DNA of 64,000 bases. Origin: Sporosarcina beigongshangi. GTDB lineage: Bacteria; Actinomycetota; Actinomycetes; Actinomycetales; Micrococcaceae. The position numbers and the translations under genes are program-made. Shown piece by piece: positions 32,458 to 40,631 of this stretch (positions within the stretch are counted from its first letter, which is position 1; each line of letters begins with the position of its first letter). The notes below the pieces were generated by a model, which was given only the letters and a program-made list of their open reading frames with translations, searched no databases and was not told where the DNA came from. Location: NCBI RefSeq assembly GCF_016820535.1, contig NZ_JADHDY010000001.1, forward strand, positions 261,221 through 325,220. The letters run 5' to 3'.

Positions 32458-33840
32458 ATGACATCCGCAGGCAACCCCACCATCGACCGCGACGTCGTCA
32501 TCATCGGCGCAGGGCCATCCGGCCTCACAGCGGCCCGCGAGCTGAAGAAGGCCGGGCACACCGTGGCCGTTGTGGAGGCGCGCGACCGCGTTGGCGGGCG
32601 CACCTGGTCCAACACGATCGACGGCGCCTGGCTGGAAATCGGCGGCCAGTGGGTCTCTCCCGACCAGACGGCCCTCATCGGCCTGCTCGAGGAACTGGGC
32701 CTGGAGACCTACTCCCGCTACCGCGACGGCGACTCCGTCTACATTGCCCCCGACGGCACCCGCACCCGCTACACCGGCGAAATGTTCCCCGTCGACGCGG
32801 ACACCGAGGCCGAGATGAACAAGCTCATCGACATCCTCGACGCGCTTGCCGCCGCCATGGACCCCGCAAGGCCGTGGGAGCACCCGCAAGCCCGCCAGCT
32901 GGACATCATCTCCTTCCACCACTGGCTGCGCGCCGAGTCCGCCAACGAAGAGGCCTGCAACAACATCGGCTTGTTCATCGCCGGCGGCATGCTCACCAAG
33001 CCCGCCCACGCCTTCTCCGCGCTGCAGGCGGTGCTCATGGCCGCATCGGCGGGCTCCTTCAGCAACCTCGTTGACGACAACTTCATCCTCGACAAGCGCG
33101 TCGTCGGCGGCATGCAGGGAGTCTCCCTCGCCGTCGCCGCGGAACTGGGCGATGACGTCTTCCTGAATTCTCCGGCCCGCACCGTCCGGTGGGGGAAGGA
33201 CGACGGCGGACACCTCGCCACCGTGGTTGCCGACGGTGTCACCGTGAACGCCAGGCGCGTGGTCATGGCGGTCCCGCCGAACCTGTACAACCGGGTCTCC
33301 TTCGACCCGCCACTGCCGCGCCGCCAGCACCAGATGCACCAGCACCAGTCGCTCGGCTTCGTCATCAAGGTCCACGCCGTCTACGACACCCCCTTTTGGC
33401 GTGAAGACGGACTCTCCGGCACCGGCTTCAGCGCGTCCTCGCTGGTGCAGGAGGTCTACGACAACACCAACCACGGGGACCCCCGAGGCACCCTGGTTGG
33501 TTTTGTCTCCGACGAAAAGGCCGACTACGCCTTCACGCTCTCCGCCGAACAGCGCAAGAAGGAAATCACCGCTTCCCTGGCCGAATTCCTCGGCGGGGCT
33601 GCGGCCGAACCCGTTGTCTATTACGAATCCGACTGGGGCTCGGAAGAGTGGACCCGCGGCGCCTACGCCGCCAGCTACGACCTCGGCGGCCTGCACCGCT
33701 ACTCGGCGGACCAGCTCACCCCCGTCGGCCCCATCCACTGGTCCTGCTCCGACCTTGCCGGCGAAGGCTACCAGCACGTCGACGGCGCGGTCCGCATGGG
33801 CCAGTTCACCGCCGCCAAGCTCATCGCCGACCTGGTGTAG
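32458..33840 (+). CDS. puo: putrescine oxidase
   Basis: A 460-aa flavin monoamine oxidase closely resembling putrescine oxidases of Micrococcus and Rhodococcus. The dinucleotide fold is VVIIGAGPSGLTAARELKKAG; EARDRVGGRTWSNTIDG and LEIGGQWVSPDQT follow; the middle contains CNNIGLFIAGGMLTKPAHAF and the C-terminus AEGYQHVDGAVRMGQ-type FAD-contact residues (GEGYQHVDGAV). It converts putrescine, oxygen and water to 4-aminobutanal, ammonia and hydrogen peroxide, in the cytosol. First gene of a unit with a stress protein and an APC permease. Confidence 0.93.
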   Translation: MTSAGNPTIDRDVVIIGAGPSGLTAARELKKAGHTVAVVEARDRVGGRTWSNTIDGAWLEIGGQWVSPDQTALIGLLEELGLETYSRYRDGDSVYIAPDGTRTRYTGEMFPVDADTEAEMNKLIDILDALAAAMDPARPWEHPQARQLDIISFHHWLRAESANEEACNNIGLFIAGGMLTKPAHAFSALQAVLMAASAGSFSNLVDDNFILDKRVVGGMQGVSLAVAAELGDDVFLNSPARTVRWGKDDGGHLATVVADGVTVNARRVVMAVPPNLYNRVSFDPPLPRRQHQMHQHQSLGFVIKVHAVYDTPFWREDGLSGTGFSASSLVQEVYDNTNHGDPRGTLVGFVSDEKADYAFTLSAEQRKKEITASLAEFLGGAAAEPVVYYESDWGSEEWTRGAYAASYDLGGLHRYSADQLTPVGPIHWSCSDLAGEGYQHVDGAVRMGQFTAAKLIADLV

Positions 33841-33911
33841 GCGGCGGCCGGCAGCCACCGGCGGATCCACCCCCGAATTTTCATGACAAAGACGTCCTGA
33901 GGAGGACACCC

Positions 33912-34841
33912 ATGCGGTATGTAGTTGGATATTCCGCCAACGCGCGAGGCGGCGACGCCGTCAATCTCGCAGTGGCATTGGCTCGCAGGCAGGGGGCCGA
34001 ACTGGACCTTGTCATGGTGATGCCGGAGGATTCGCCCTACAACGGGGTGTATCCGCCGGTCGCAGGCTTTGGTGAAATCCTTGCCGAACAAGTGTCGGCC
34101 TGGCTCGACGAAGGGCTGGCCCTGGTCCCGGACGATGTTCCGGCCCAGGCGCACATCCGCTGCGGGGAGTCCGAGGCCGAGGCATTGATCGCCGCGGCCG
34201 AGGAACTCGGCGCCGTCCTTCTGGTCATCGGGGCCAGCAGCACGGGCCTGTTCAAGCGCTTCTCGATTGGATCCGTGGCCAGTTCGCTGCTCCACGCCTC
34301 CACCGTCCCCGTGGTCCTGGCGCCTTCCGGGTACAGCCGCACCAAGCCCATCACGCGCCTGACCTGCGCGCTGGGCAGCCGGGCCGGCGCCGAGGACGTG
34401 CTGCGCACCGGCATCGCCATGGCCCGCCGCCGGGAACTTCCCCTTCGCCTGGTCTCCCTCGTGGCACTGGGCCCCGGCGATTCCGATGCCACCATCCACG
34501 ACGCAGAGGCCCACCTGCGATCCGTCGCCGAGGCCGCACAAGGAGTGGAACCGGACGATTTCGCCAAACTCGACATCGACGTCGTGGTTGGCCATGGCCG
34601 CACCATTGAGGACGCGGTGGACGCCTTGGACTGGAAGAAGGGTGAGATCCTGCTCATCGGGTCCAGCCGCCTGGCGCAAAACAATTCGATCTTCCTCGGC
34701 GCCACCGCAAACCGCATCCTGCGGGCGCTGCCGGTGCCCATGATCGTGGTGCCGCGCAACTATGTGCCGCTCCCAGACTCCTTGTTCCGCACCACCGCGC
34801 TGCCCATCGTGGCGCCCAACATCCCCGAGGCACCACAATGA
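33912..34841 (+). CDS. tandem universal stress protein
   Basis: A 309-aa protein with two UspA domains. The first has the ATP-binding pattern VIGASSTGLFKRFSIGSVASSLL followed by VPVVLAP; the second has LIGSSRLAQNNSIFLGATANRIL and VPMIVVP. GAGGAGG six bases upstream fixes ATG 33912. It lies between putrescine oxidase and an APC permease and overlaps the latter by four bases, so it may adjust transport or respond to polyamine stress. That pairing of a Usp with an APC permease is seen in other actinobacteria. Confidence 0.9.
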   Translation: MRYVVGYSANARGGDAVNLAVALARRQGAELDLVMVMPEDSPYNGVYPPVAGFGEILAEQVSAWLDEGLALVPDDVPAQAHIRCGESEAEALIAAAEELGAVLLVIGASSTGLFKRFSIGSVASSLLHASTVPVVLAPSGYSRTKPITRLTCALGSRAGAEDVLRTGIAMARRRELPLRLVSLVALGPGDSDATIHDAEAHLRSVAEAAQGVEPDDFAKLDIDVVVGHGRTIEDAVDALDWKKGEILLIGSSRLAQNNSIFLGATANRILRALPVPMIVVPRNYVPLPDSLFRTTALPIVAPNIPEAPQ

Positions 34842-36355
34842 GCACCAGTAAAACAGTCGACCACGGGCTCAGCGAAAAGGGCCTCAAGGCCGGCTCGGTG
34901 GGGCTGATCGGCGCCGTCGTGATCGGTATTTCCTGCATCGCGCCCGCCTACACGCTGACCGCGGCCCTGGGCCCCACGGTTTCCGAGGTGGGCGTCCACC
35001 TGCCCGCGATCTTCCTGGTTGGCTTCATCCCCATGCTGCTGGTGGCGCTGGGGTACCGTGAGCTGAACAATGCCATGCCCGACGCCGGGACCTCCTTTAC
35101 CTGGGCAACGCGCGCCTTTGGCCCGTGGCTGGGATGGATGGGCGGGTGGGGCCTGATTGCGGCAACCATCATTGTTCTCTCCAACCTGGCGGCCGTGGCC
35201 GTGGACTTCTTCTACCTGATGCTGGCGCAGATTTTCGGGAACCCGTCATTGGCGGACCTGACCCGGAACCTGCCATTGAACATTGCCACCACCCTGGTGT
35301 TCATTGCCGGGGCGTGCTGGATTTCCTATCGCGGCATGGAGACCACCAAGTCGTTTCAGTACATCCTGGTGGCATTCCAGCTGCTGGTGCTGGGCTGGTT
35401 TGCCGTTGCCGCCTTCGCCCACGTGGCCAACGGCACCGCCTTTGACGCGACCGCCATCCAGGCCGACTGGTTCAACCCCTTCGCCGTCGAATCGTTCTCA
35501 CAGTTTGCCGCCGGCGTGTCCCTGTCCATCTTCATCTTCTGGGGCTGGGACGTGACCCTGACCATGAACGAGGAGACCAAGAACCCGAAGAAGACGCCCG
35601 GCCGGGCCGCCACAGTCACGATCATTGTGATCGTGCTGATCTACATGACTGTCTCGCTGGCCACGCTGTCCTACGCCGGCATCGGAACCACAGGGCTTGG
35701 CGCCGGAAACCCGGAGAACCAGAACAGCATCTTCGCCGTGCTGGCCGGACCCGTCATGGGCCCGTTTGCCATCTTGATGTCGCTGGCCATCCTCAGCTCC
35801 TCCGCGGCGTCGCTGCAGTCCACGTTTGTCTCCCCGGCCAGGACGCTGCTGTCCATGGGCCACTACCGAGCCCTGCCCAAGAGTTTTGGCAAGATCAGCC
35901 CCACGCACAAGTCGCCGGGCTACGCAACGGTTGCGGCCGCGATCGCCGCAGCCGGCTTCTACATCATCACCCGGACCCTGTCCGAGAACGCCCTGTGGGA
36001 CACCATCACCGCGCTGGGCATGATGATCTGCTTCTATTACGGCATCACGGCACTGGCCTGCGTCTGGTACTTCCGGGCAGAGGCCTTCCACGGGGCACGG
36101 AACTTCTTCTTCAAGTTCCTGGCACCCCTGCTGGGCGGAGTGATCCTGCTGGTCATGTTCGTCAAGACCGCCTACGACTCCATGGACCCGTCCTATGGAT
36201 CCGGTTCCAACGTCGGCGGGCTGGGCCTGGTGTTCATCCTGGGCTGCGGCGTCATTGCGCTCGGCGCCGTGCTGATGTTCCTCATGTACCGCCGCCACCC
36301 GGAATTCTTCAAGGGGGAGGTGCTGGGCAAGGCCAGCCAGCCCTACAACCCCTAA
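34838..36355 (+). CDS. APC-family permease, probable putrescine or amino-acid importer
   Basis: A 505-aa membrane protein with about 12 segments. The APC start GSVGLIGAVVIGISCIAPAYTLTAALGP and the conserved VSLSIFIFWGWDVTLTMNEETKNPKKTPGRA (in two pieces) are visible. The ATGA overlap with the stress-protein gene and the position after puo make putrescine the likely substrate. The C-terminal tail is short and basic to neutral. A very long hairpin follows the stop. Confidence 0.9.
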   Translation: MSTSKTVDHGLSEKGLKAGSVGLIGAVVIGISCIAPAYTLTAALGPTVSEVGVHLPAIFLVGFIPMLLVALGYRELNNAMPDAGTSFTWATRAFGPWLGWMGGWGLIAATIIVLSNLAAVAVDFFYLMLAQIFGNPSLADLTRNLPLNIATTLVFIAGACWISYRGMETTKSFQYILVAFQLLVLGWFAVAAFAHVANGTAFDATAIQADWFNPFAVESFSQFAAGVSLSIFIFWGWDVTLTMNEETKNPKKTPGRAATVTIIVIVLIYMTVSLATLSYAGIGTTGLGAGNPENQNSIFAVLAGPVMGPFAILMSLAILSSSAASLQSTFVSPARTLLSMGHYRALPKSFGKISPTHKSPGYATVAAAIAAAGFYIITRTLSENALWDTITALGMMICFYYGITALACVWYFRAEAFHGARNFFFKFLAPLLGGVILLVMFVKTAYDSMDPSYGSGSNVGGLGLVFILGCGVIALGAVLMFLMYRRHPEFFKGEVLGKASQPYNP

Positions 36356-36388
36356 ATTTTCACACGGCACGCCAGCGGGTCACTGCCC

Positions 36389-36459
36389 CTGCGCACCGTT
36401 AACTGACAACCGCGCGCAACCATGGTGGTTGCGCGCGGTTGTCAGTTAACGGTGCGCAG
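36389..36459. terminator. perfect 34-bp-arm inverted repeat between convergent genes
   Basis: Arms 36389-36422 and 36426-36459 are exactly complementary over 34 bases with only a TGG loop (36423-36425), 71 bases in all. The innermost bases read CAACCA-TGG-TGGTTG and the outermost CTGCGC/GCGCAG. It lies between the stops of the APC permease and DUF5997 genes and surely ends both transcripts, but is far longer than needed for that. No T-run follows on either side. Confidence 0.9.
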
Positions 36460-36490
36460 ACTCAGGGCTGCGGCCGTGTAAAGCCGGAAT

Positions 36491-36880
36491 TCAGCTCTGC
36501 GGGCGGCGGGCCGCCTCGCGCTCCTTCGCCAGCTTTGCCTCGGCGCGGGCCTTGGCGAAAACGGCGCGTTCCTCAACCAGCCACGCAGGGGGAGCCTGTA
36601 GCAGGGCGGTGATCTCCGCCGTCGTGAGTGCCTCGGCGATGTCGGAGCGGTTCAGGCCGCCGATGGAGATGTTCAACTTCTGGGCCACGACCTGGCGCGG
36701 GTGCGGGCCGTTGCGGCGCAGCTCGGCCAGCCACTCCGGGGGAGTGTCCTGCAAAACCTTGAAGTCCTCCCGGCTGATCGCGTTCTCTTGGAATTCAGCG
36801 GGAGCCGCGGACAGCAGGATGCCCAGCTTCTTGGCCGCTGTGGCGGATTTCATGGCTTGGGGGGAAGGAATGATGCTCAT
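36491..36880 (-). CDS. DUF5997-family protein
   Basis: A 129-aa protein with the recurring pair of motifs EFQENAISREDFKVLQDTPPEWL and KLNISIGGLNRSDIAEAL, ending in TTAEITALLQAPPAWLVEERAVF (each in part); the helical repeats around PPxWL suggest two related units. C-terminus is charged (KARAEAKLAKEREAARR). DUF5997 genes are regularly divergent from an orphan LysR-effector protein, as here, but their function is unknown. Confidence 0.85.
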   Translation of the reverse strand: MSIIPSPQAMKSATAAKKLGILLSAAPAEFQENAISREDFKVLQDTPPEWLAELRRNGPHPRQVVAQKLNISIGGLNRSDIAEALTTAEITALLQAPPAWLVEERAVFAKARAEAKLAKEREAARRPQS

Positions 36881-36931
36881 GTATCAAGGGTACCGGTGCG
36901 CGGGCGGTAGTTTAGCGGCAAAGCTGTGCGT

Positions 36932-36937
36932 TAGGGT
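36932..36937 (+). promoter_or_regulatory. -10 hexamer of the LysR-effector-domain gene
   Basis: TAGGGT lies six bases before GTG 36944, with no ribosome site in between, indicating a leaderless transcript. The divergent gap to DUF5997 is only 63 bases. Confidence 0.5.
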
Positions 36938-36943
36938 AAACAG

Positions 36944-37741
36944 GTGTCTGAATCCCGCGAATTAAACGTGACCTTTGTGCCGGGCGTGACTCCCGGGAAG
37001 TGGCTCCACCGCTGGCAGGAACGCATGCCGGACGTGCCCCTCGCCGCCAAGCCGGTCGCCGAGGAACACCAGCTCGACGCCGTCCGCGCCGGCCACGCGG
37101 ACATGGCGTTCGTGCGCCTGCCCGTGGACAAGGCCGGGCTGCACGTCATCACCCTGTACAACGAACTGTCGGTGGTCGTTGCGCCCAAGGACCACCCCAT
37201 CGCCGCTTTCGACGAGTTGGACGTCACGGACCTCGCCGATGAATACCTCCTCGCCGACCCCGACGACTTCCCGGAATGGCGTGATATCTCCAGCGAAATC
37301 GCCGCCGGCACCCGCAAGCCGCTGCCGCCCATGGCCACCATCGACGAAGCCCTGGACCTGGTCGAGGCCGGCCTTGGCATCCTGATCCTGCCGATGTCGG
37401 TGGCCCGCCTGCTCAGCCGCAAGACCCTGCGCTCGCGCCTGCTCCACGGCGTCCCGGACAGCAGCATCGGCCTCGCCTGGCTGTACTCCGACCCGCCCAG
37501 CGACCGTGAGGAAACCTTCCAGGAATTCATTGGCGTGGTCCGGGGCCGCAGTGCCCAAAGCTCCCGCCAGCCCTCCGTCCAGGCCAAGCAGGACGCCGCC
37601 CCCAAGAAGGGTGCCAAGACCGGCAAAAGTTCGACGGCGGCCCGCCCCAACGCGGCCAAGGGCAAGTCGGGCGGGGGCAACCTCCGTGGCGGGGGCCGCC
37701 CGGGCGGCAAGGCGCGCGCCCAAAAGCGCGGCCGCCGCTAG
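36944..37741 (+). CDS. LysR-type effector-binding protein lacking a DNA-binding domain
   Basis: A 265-aa protein. It starts directly in the LysR substrate-binding fold (LNVTFVPGVTPGKWLHRW) and keeps the two-lobe pattern (AFVRLPVDKAGLHVITLY, LSVVVAPKDHPIA, ALDLVEAGLGILILPMSVARL). The usual 60-residue helix-turn-helix is absent, and the leaderless start leaves no room for it. From about residue 205 there is a Lys/Arg/Gly/Ala-rich tail (GGGNLRGGGRPGGKARAQKR) like nucleoid-associated or RNA-binding tails. It is paired with DUF5997. Nucleic-acid binding through the tail is inference. Confidence 0.85.
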   Translation: MSESRELNVTFVPGVTPGKWLHRWQERMPDVPLAAKPVAEEHQLDAVRAGHADMAFVRLPVDKAGLHVITLYNELSVVVAPKDHPIAAFDELDVTDLADEYLLADPDDFPEWRDISSEIAAGTRKPLPPMATIDEALDLVEAGLGILILPMSVARLLSRKTLRSRLLHGVPDSSIGLAWLYSDPPSDREETFQEFIGVVRGRSAQSSRQPSVQAKQDAAPKKGAKTGKSSTAARPNAAKGKSGGGNLRGGGRPGGKARAQKRGRR

Positions 37742-37748
37742 TCCCCAC

Positions 37749-37862
37749 TCGCTGGCCCGATAAATCGCTGGCCCGATTTCCCGGGAACCTGGCGAGCGTG
37801 GGCCCACCCAGCGCTTCCCCGGCTCGTACCTCGCAGCGGGGCCCCCGGAGATGTGGGCCCAC
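37749..37862. repeat. short direct repeats downstream of the LysR-effector gene
   Basis: TCGCTGGCCCGAT occurs twice (37749-37761 and 37765-37777), 16 bases apart. GTGGGCCCACC, whose first ten bases are self-complementary, occurs at 37798-37808 and 37853-37863. These lie in a 319-base stretch without a gene (37742-38060). The second pair could mark terminator-like or protein-binding elements. Confidence 0.5.
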
Positions 37863-37971
37863 CTACGCACTCCCAATACACGCACGGACCGTCCGTTGCT
37901 GTCGGCGGGACATCATACGTTTTGGCAGGCCCTGTGCCGATTCGCGGACGGATCTCCAACGCACCGGGGCA

Positions 37972-38000
37972 TTGACAGCCCCCTGCCACCGTGCCATATT
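37972..38000 (+). promoter_or_regulatory. promoter of the Cys/Ser racemase-family gene
   Basis: -35 TTGACA (37972-37977, consensus), 17-base spacer, -10 CATATT (37995-38000). GTGCC (37991-37995) and GGCAC (38004-38008) form an interrupted palindrome across the -10 box, a possible operator. Confidence 0.7.
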
Positions 38001-38060
38001 GACGGCACTGGCCCGGGCATTCCGGCGCTTGCGTTTGTCGGCTCGAAGGAGAGATGAGAC

Positions 38061-39071
38061 GTGAAAGCGGCATTGTGGGAAATCGAAACCTTTGACTATC
38101 ACACGGCCGGTGAACCCTTCCGGATCGTCCCGGCCCTGCCCTTCGAGATCGAGGGCGCCACAGCCCTGGAGCGGCGTGAAAATGCCATGACCGGCGACGC
38201 TGACAAGATCCGCAAGCTCCTCGTCAACGAACCCCGCGGGCACGCCGACATGTACGGCGGCTTCGTGGTGCCCCCGGATGATCCGGGAGCACACTTTGGC
38301 GCCTTGTTCTGGCACCGTGAGGGCTTCTCCACCGTCTGCGGCCACGGCACCATGGCGCTGGGGACCTGGGCGGTGCGCAGCGGCTTGGTGCGGGCACCGG
38401 ATGACGGCGACACCGACGTGGTGATCGACATTCCCTCCGGCCGGGTTACAGCCCGTATCACCATGGTGGACAGCAAGGTGTCCGAGGTGGCCTTCCACAA
38501 CGTCCCCTCCTACGTGGTGGCCAGGGACATTGACGTCAAGACGGCCGATTTTGGCCGGCTCCGGGTGGACCTGGCCTGGAGTGGCGCAATGTACGCATCG
38601 CTTCCTGCCGCAACAGCGGGCCTTGAAGTCACGCCGTCGAACTTGGCAAAATTGGTGGCCGCCGGGCACCAGGTGGCGGCGGCGCTCGGCGACACTGCAG
38701 CCGCCCACCACCCGTCGGACACGCGGCTGGAGGGAGTCTTCGGCACCATTTTTCACGAACCCATGAGCAGCTCAGGCCCCGGACTAAAACAGCGCAACGT
38801 CAGCATTTTTGCAGACGGCCAGGTGGACAGGTCGCCCAGCGGCTCCGGCACGGCGGCACGGGTGGCACTGCTGACGGAGTCCGGCGAGCTGGAGGAGGGT
38901 GAGGTGCTGGAGCACTATTCGATGATTGACTCCCGCTTTGCCGCGCGGATGGTGGAGCGCGCCCCGGCCGGGCTGGTGGTGGAAGTCAGCGGGCGCGCCT
39001 TCCCCGTGGGGGAAGGCAAGTTCACGCTGGATGCCGACGACGAACTGGGCCTGGGATTCGTCCTGAGGTGA
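38061..39071 (+). CDS. proline racemase-family protein with Cys/Ser active site; probable trans-3-hydroxyproline dehydratase
   Basis: A 336-aa member of the proline racemase fold. First catalytic motif STVCGHGTMALGTW keeps Cys. Second motif DRSPSGSGTAARVA has Ser where racemases and epimerases have Cys. Within this family Cys/Cys means racemase or 4-hydroxyproline epimerase, and Cys/Thr means trans-3-hydroxy-L-proline dehydratase; Cys/Ser keeps a hydroxyl side chain like the dehydratase, so dehydration is the better guess. GTG 38061 follows AAGGAG by nine to ten bases. Alone in its unit, 14 kb from the other two paralogues of the window. Confidence 0.85.
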   Translation: MKAALWEIETFDYHTAGEPFRIVPALPFEIEGATALERRENAMTGDADKIRKLLVNEPRGHADMYGGFVVPPDDPGAHFGALFWHREGFSTVCGHGTMALGTWAVRSGLVRAPDDGDTDVVIDIPSGRVTARITMVDSKVSEVAFHNVPSYVVARDIDVKTADFGRLRVDLAWSGAMYASLPAATAGLEVTPSNLAKLVAAGHQVAAALGDTAAAHHPSDTRLEGVFGTIFHEPMSSSGPGLKQRNVSIFADGQVDRSPSGSGTAARVALLTESGELEEGEVLEHYSMIDSRFAARMVERAPAGLVVEVSGRAFPVGEGKFTLDADDELGLGFVLR

Positions 39072-39124
39072 GTGTCGGGCCGGGCTTCGTCGTGCAACGG
39101 CGTGAAAACTGGCACGATTGGCAC

Positions 39125-39175
39125 ATGAGCAACGTCGTCCGGCCCCGCCCCTCCACTGCGGCGGTCATGCCGTGA
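39125..39175 (+). CDS. possible 16-codon upstream ORF coupled to the histidine kinase
   Basis: ATG 39125 is six bases after CACGAT (39113-39118), the same spacing as the leaderless starts in this window. The frame MSNVVRPRPSTAAVMP ends at TGA 39173-39175, which overlaps GTG 39172 of the kinase (GTGA). Translation of the kinase could thus depend on this short frame. No ribosome site precedes GTG 39172, which supports coupling. Confidence 0.35.
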   Translation: MSNVVRPRPSTAAVMP

Positions 39176-40398
39176 AGTTCAAGACACCGCTGGGCACGCG
39201 GAACGTCAGGATGGCGCAGGTGCTGCAGATCGGGCCATCGCCGCTGCCACTGTGGTTGTCTTTTGTTGTGGCCGTTTTTGTCACGGTTTCCGCGTTCGAC
39301 GACGTCCGCCTGCTGTGGGACGGTGACTCCGGCGGTGACATCTACTGGCTGGGGATTGCCGGGACGGTGGCGTACTGGGCTGTGTGGATGGCACTTGCCT
39401 TTGTGCCGAAATATGTTGCTCCCGCGTTCGTCGTGATGCTGGCCATCATGCTTCCTCAGGCGGTGATCGGCGGCCAGCTGTTGATTGCCTTCGGGGCAAC
39501 TGCGGTGGCGGCCTATCGTGCGTCCACCCGAAGCCTCGCGATCATGGTCGGGACGTTCCTGGTTTGGCAGACTTGTTGGATTCTCACCGTCTCAGATCTT
39601 GGAGCCTCAGCTCTGTGGGCGTACTACTTGGTTACACCGCTTCTGGTTACACCAGGAATCGCCATTAAGTTGCTCCGGGAAAAGGCCATACGAGCAGAGC
39701 AAATACAGCGAGAAGCCGACGAAACTGCTGCGCGTACGGCCATGGAGGAACGGACCGCGCTGGCGAGGGAGCTGCATGACGTCGTCACGCACGGGTTGAC
39801 CATGATTGCCGTGCAGGCGAACCTTGGAACGCTGTCCAAGGATGGCGGGGAGCAGCATGAGGCCCTCGTTGAGATTGGCGGAATGGCGCGCCGCTCGCTG
39901 GATGACCTGCGCCGGCTGCTGCAAACCATGCGCGAGGACGAGCCGAGGGCGGCCGGCACTCCGGAAGCAGAATTCAGCGTCTTGACCAATCCGGCCCTCA
40001 TCGATTTGTCGGAGAGCCTGGCTGAGGCGCAGAAGCGGCTCAACGCGTTGGGTTTCCCCACCAGGGTCGCCACCTCCGGGGACCTGGACGGCACACCCAA
40101 CGGCCTGCGTTCCACCGTGCTGAGCATCTTGCAGGAGTGCACCACGAACGCTGTCAAGCATGCCGGTGTTGGCAGCGAATGCCGCATCACTGTTGCCGTG
40201 CAGGGGCAGCGGCTTGAAATGGTGATCGACAACAGGATGACACGGGGCAAGCCGCGCCTTCCCGTCTCCGGGACAGGCTTGGTGGGCTTGCGTGAGAGGG
40301 TTGCCCGTCTGGACGGGACCATCGAAGCCGGGCCCTCTGACGGCTGGTGGAGCGTGCGCACCGTGCTGCCGTTTACGGGACGCCACACAATCCACTAG
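39172..40398 (+). CDS. membrane sensor histidine kinase (HisKA_3 family)
   Basis: A 408-aa kinase. About five to six hydrophobic segments fill the first 165 residues (LWLSFVVAVFVTVSAF, DIYWLGIAGTVAYWAVWMAL, YVAPAFVVMLAIMLP and on), with little extracytoplasmic sequence, as in kinases that sense small peptides or the membrane. After a helical linker comes the phosphorylated histidine in ERTALARELHDVVTHGLTM, then the N-box LQECTTNAVKHAG and G-box GTGLVGLRERVARLDG. GTG 39172 is the coupled start; TTG 39118 in the same frame would be longer. Its partner is the response regulator at 40823, separated by a small peptide gene. Confidence 0.9.
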   Translation: MKFKTPLGTRNVRMAQVLQIGPSPLPLWLSFVVAVFVTVSAFDDVRLLWDGDSGGDIYWLGIAGTVAYWAVWMALAFVPKYVAPAFVVMLAIMLPQAVIGGQLLIAFGATAVAAYRASTRSLAIMVGTFLVWQTCWILTVSDLGASALWAYYLVTPLLVTPGIAIKLLREKAIRAEQIQREADETAARTAMEERTALARELHDVVTHGLTMIAVQANLGTLSKDGGEQHEALVEIGGMARRSLDDLRRLLQTMREDEPRAAGTPEAEFSVLTNPALIDLSESLAEAQKRLNALGFPTRVATSGDLDGTPNGLRSTVLSILQECTTNAVKHAGVGSECRITVAVQGQRLEMVIDNRMTRGKPRLPVSGTGLVGLRERVARLDGTIEAGPSDGWWSVRTVLPFTGRHTIH

Positions 40399-40442
40399 GG
40401 GTGCACACAGCTCGGCCACTGCCTCAAAGCGGCAATGCAGAT

Positions 40443-40498
40443 TGTCCGTTTGGACAGTCTTTGCCGTTTTGGGATCGTTTCGGCTGTCCATTTGGCTT
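40443..40498 (+). promoter_or_regulatory. two operator sites upstream of the 34-codon peptide gene
   Basis: Site 1 is TGTCC-GTTT-GGACA (40443-40456), a perfect palindrome. Site 2 is TGTCC-ATTT-GG (40485-40495), with a degenerate right half. They start 42 bases apart, four helical turns, and lie at about -101 and -59 from the predicted transcription start. The same palindrome precedes the secreted-peptide gene (41518-41533). The likely binder is the NarL-type regulator encoded at 40823. Confidence 0.65.
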
Positions 40499-40515
40499 GA
40501 TTTGGCTGCAGTGGA

Positions 40516-40544
40516 TTGTAGCGGCATGCTCCAGTCCGTAGCGT
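40516..40544 (+). promoter_or_regulatory. promoter of the 34-codon peptide gene
   Basis: -35 TTGTAG (40516-40521), 17-base spacer, -10 TAGCGT (40539-40544). The leader is about 80 bases. The weak -35 and two upstream palindromes fit activation by a bound regulator. Confidence 0.6.
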
Positions 40545-40631
40545 AAATAACGCGATGTGGTGGTTGGGGGTTCATCGAAAGCATCACAATGCCTCACCCG
40601 CCCACAGCACCAAGGAACAAGGAGCAAGGCC

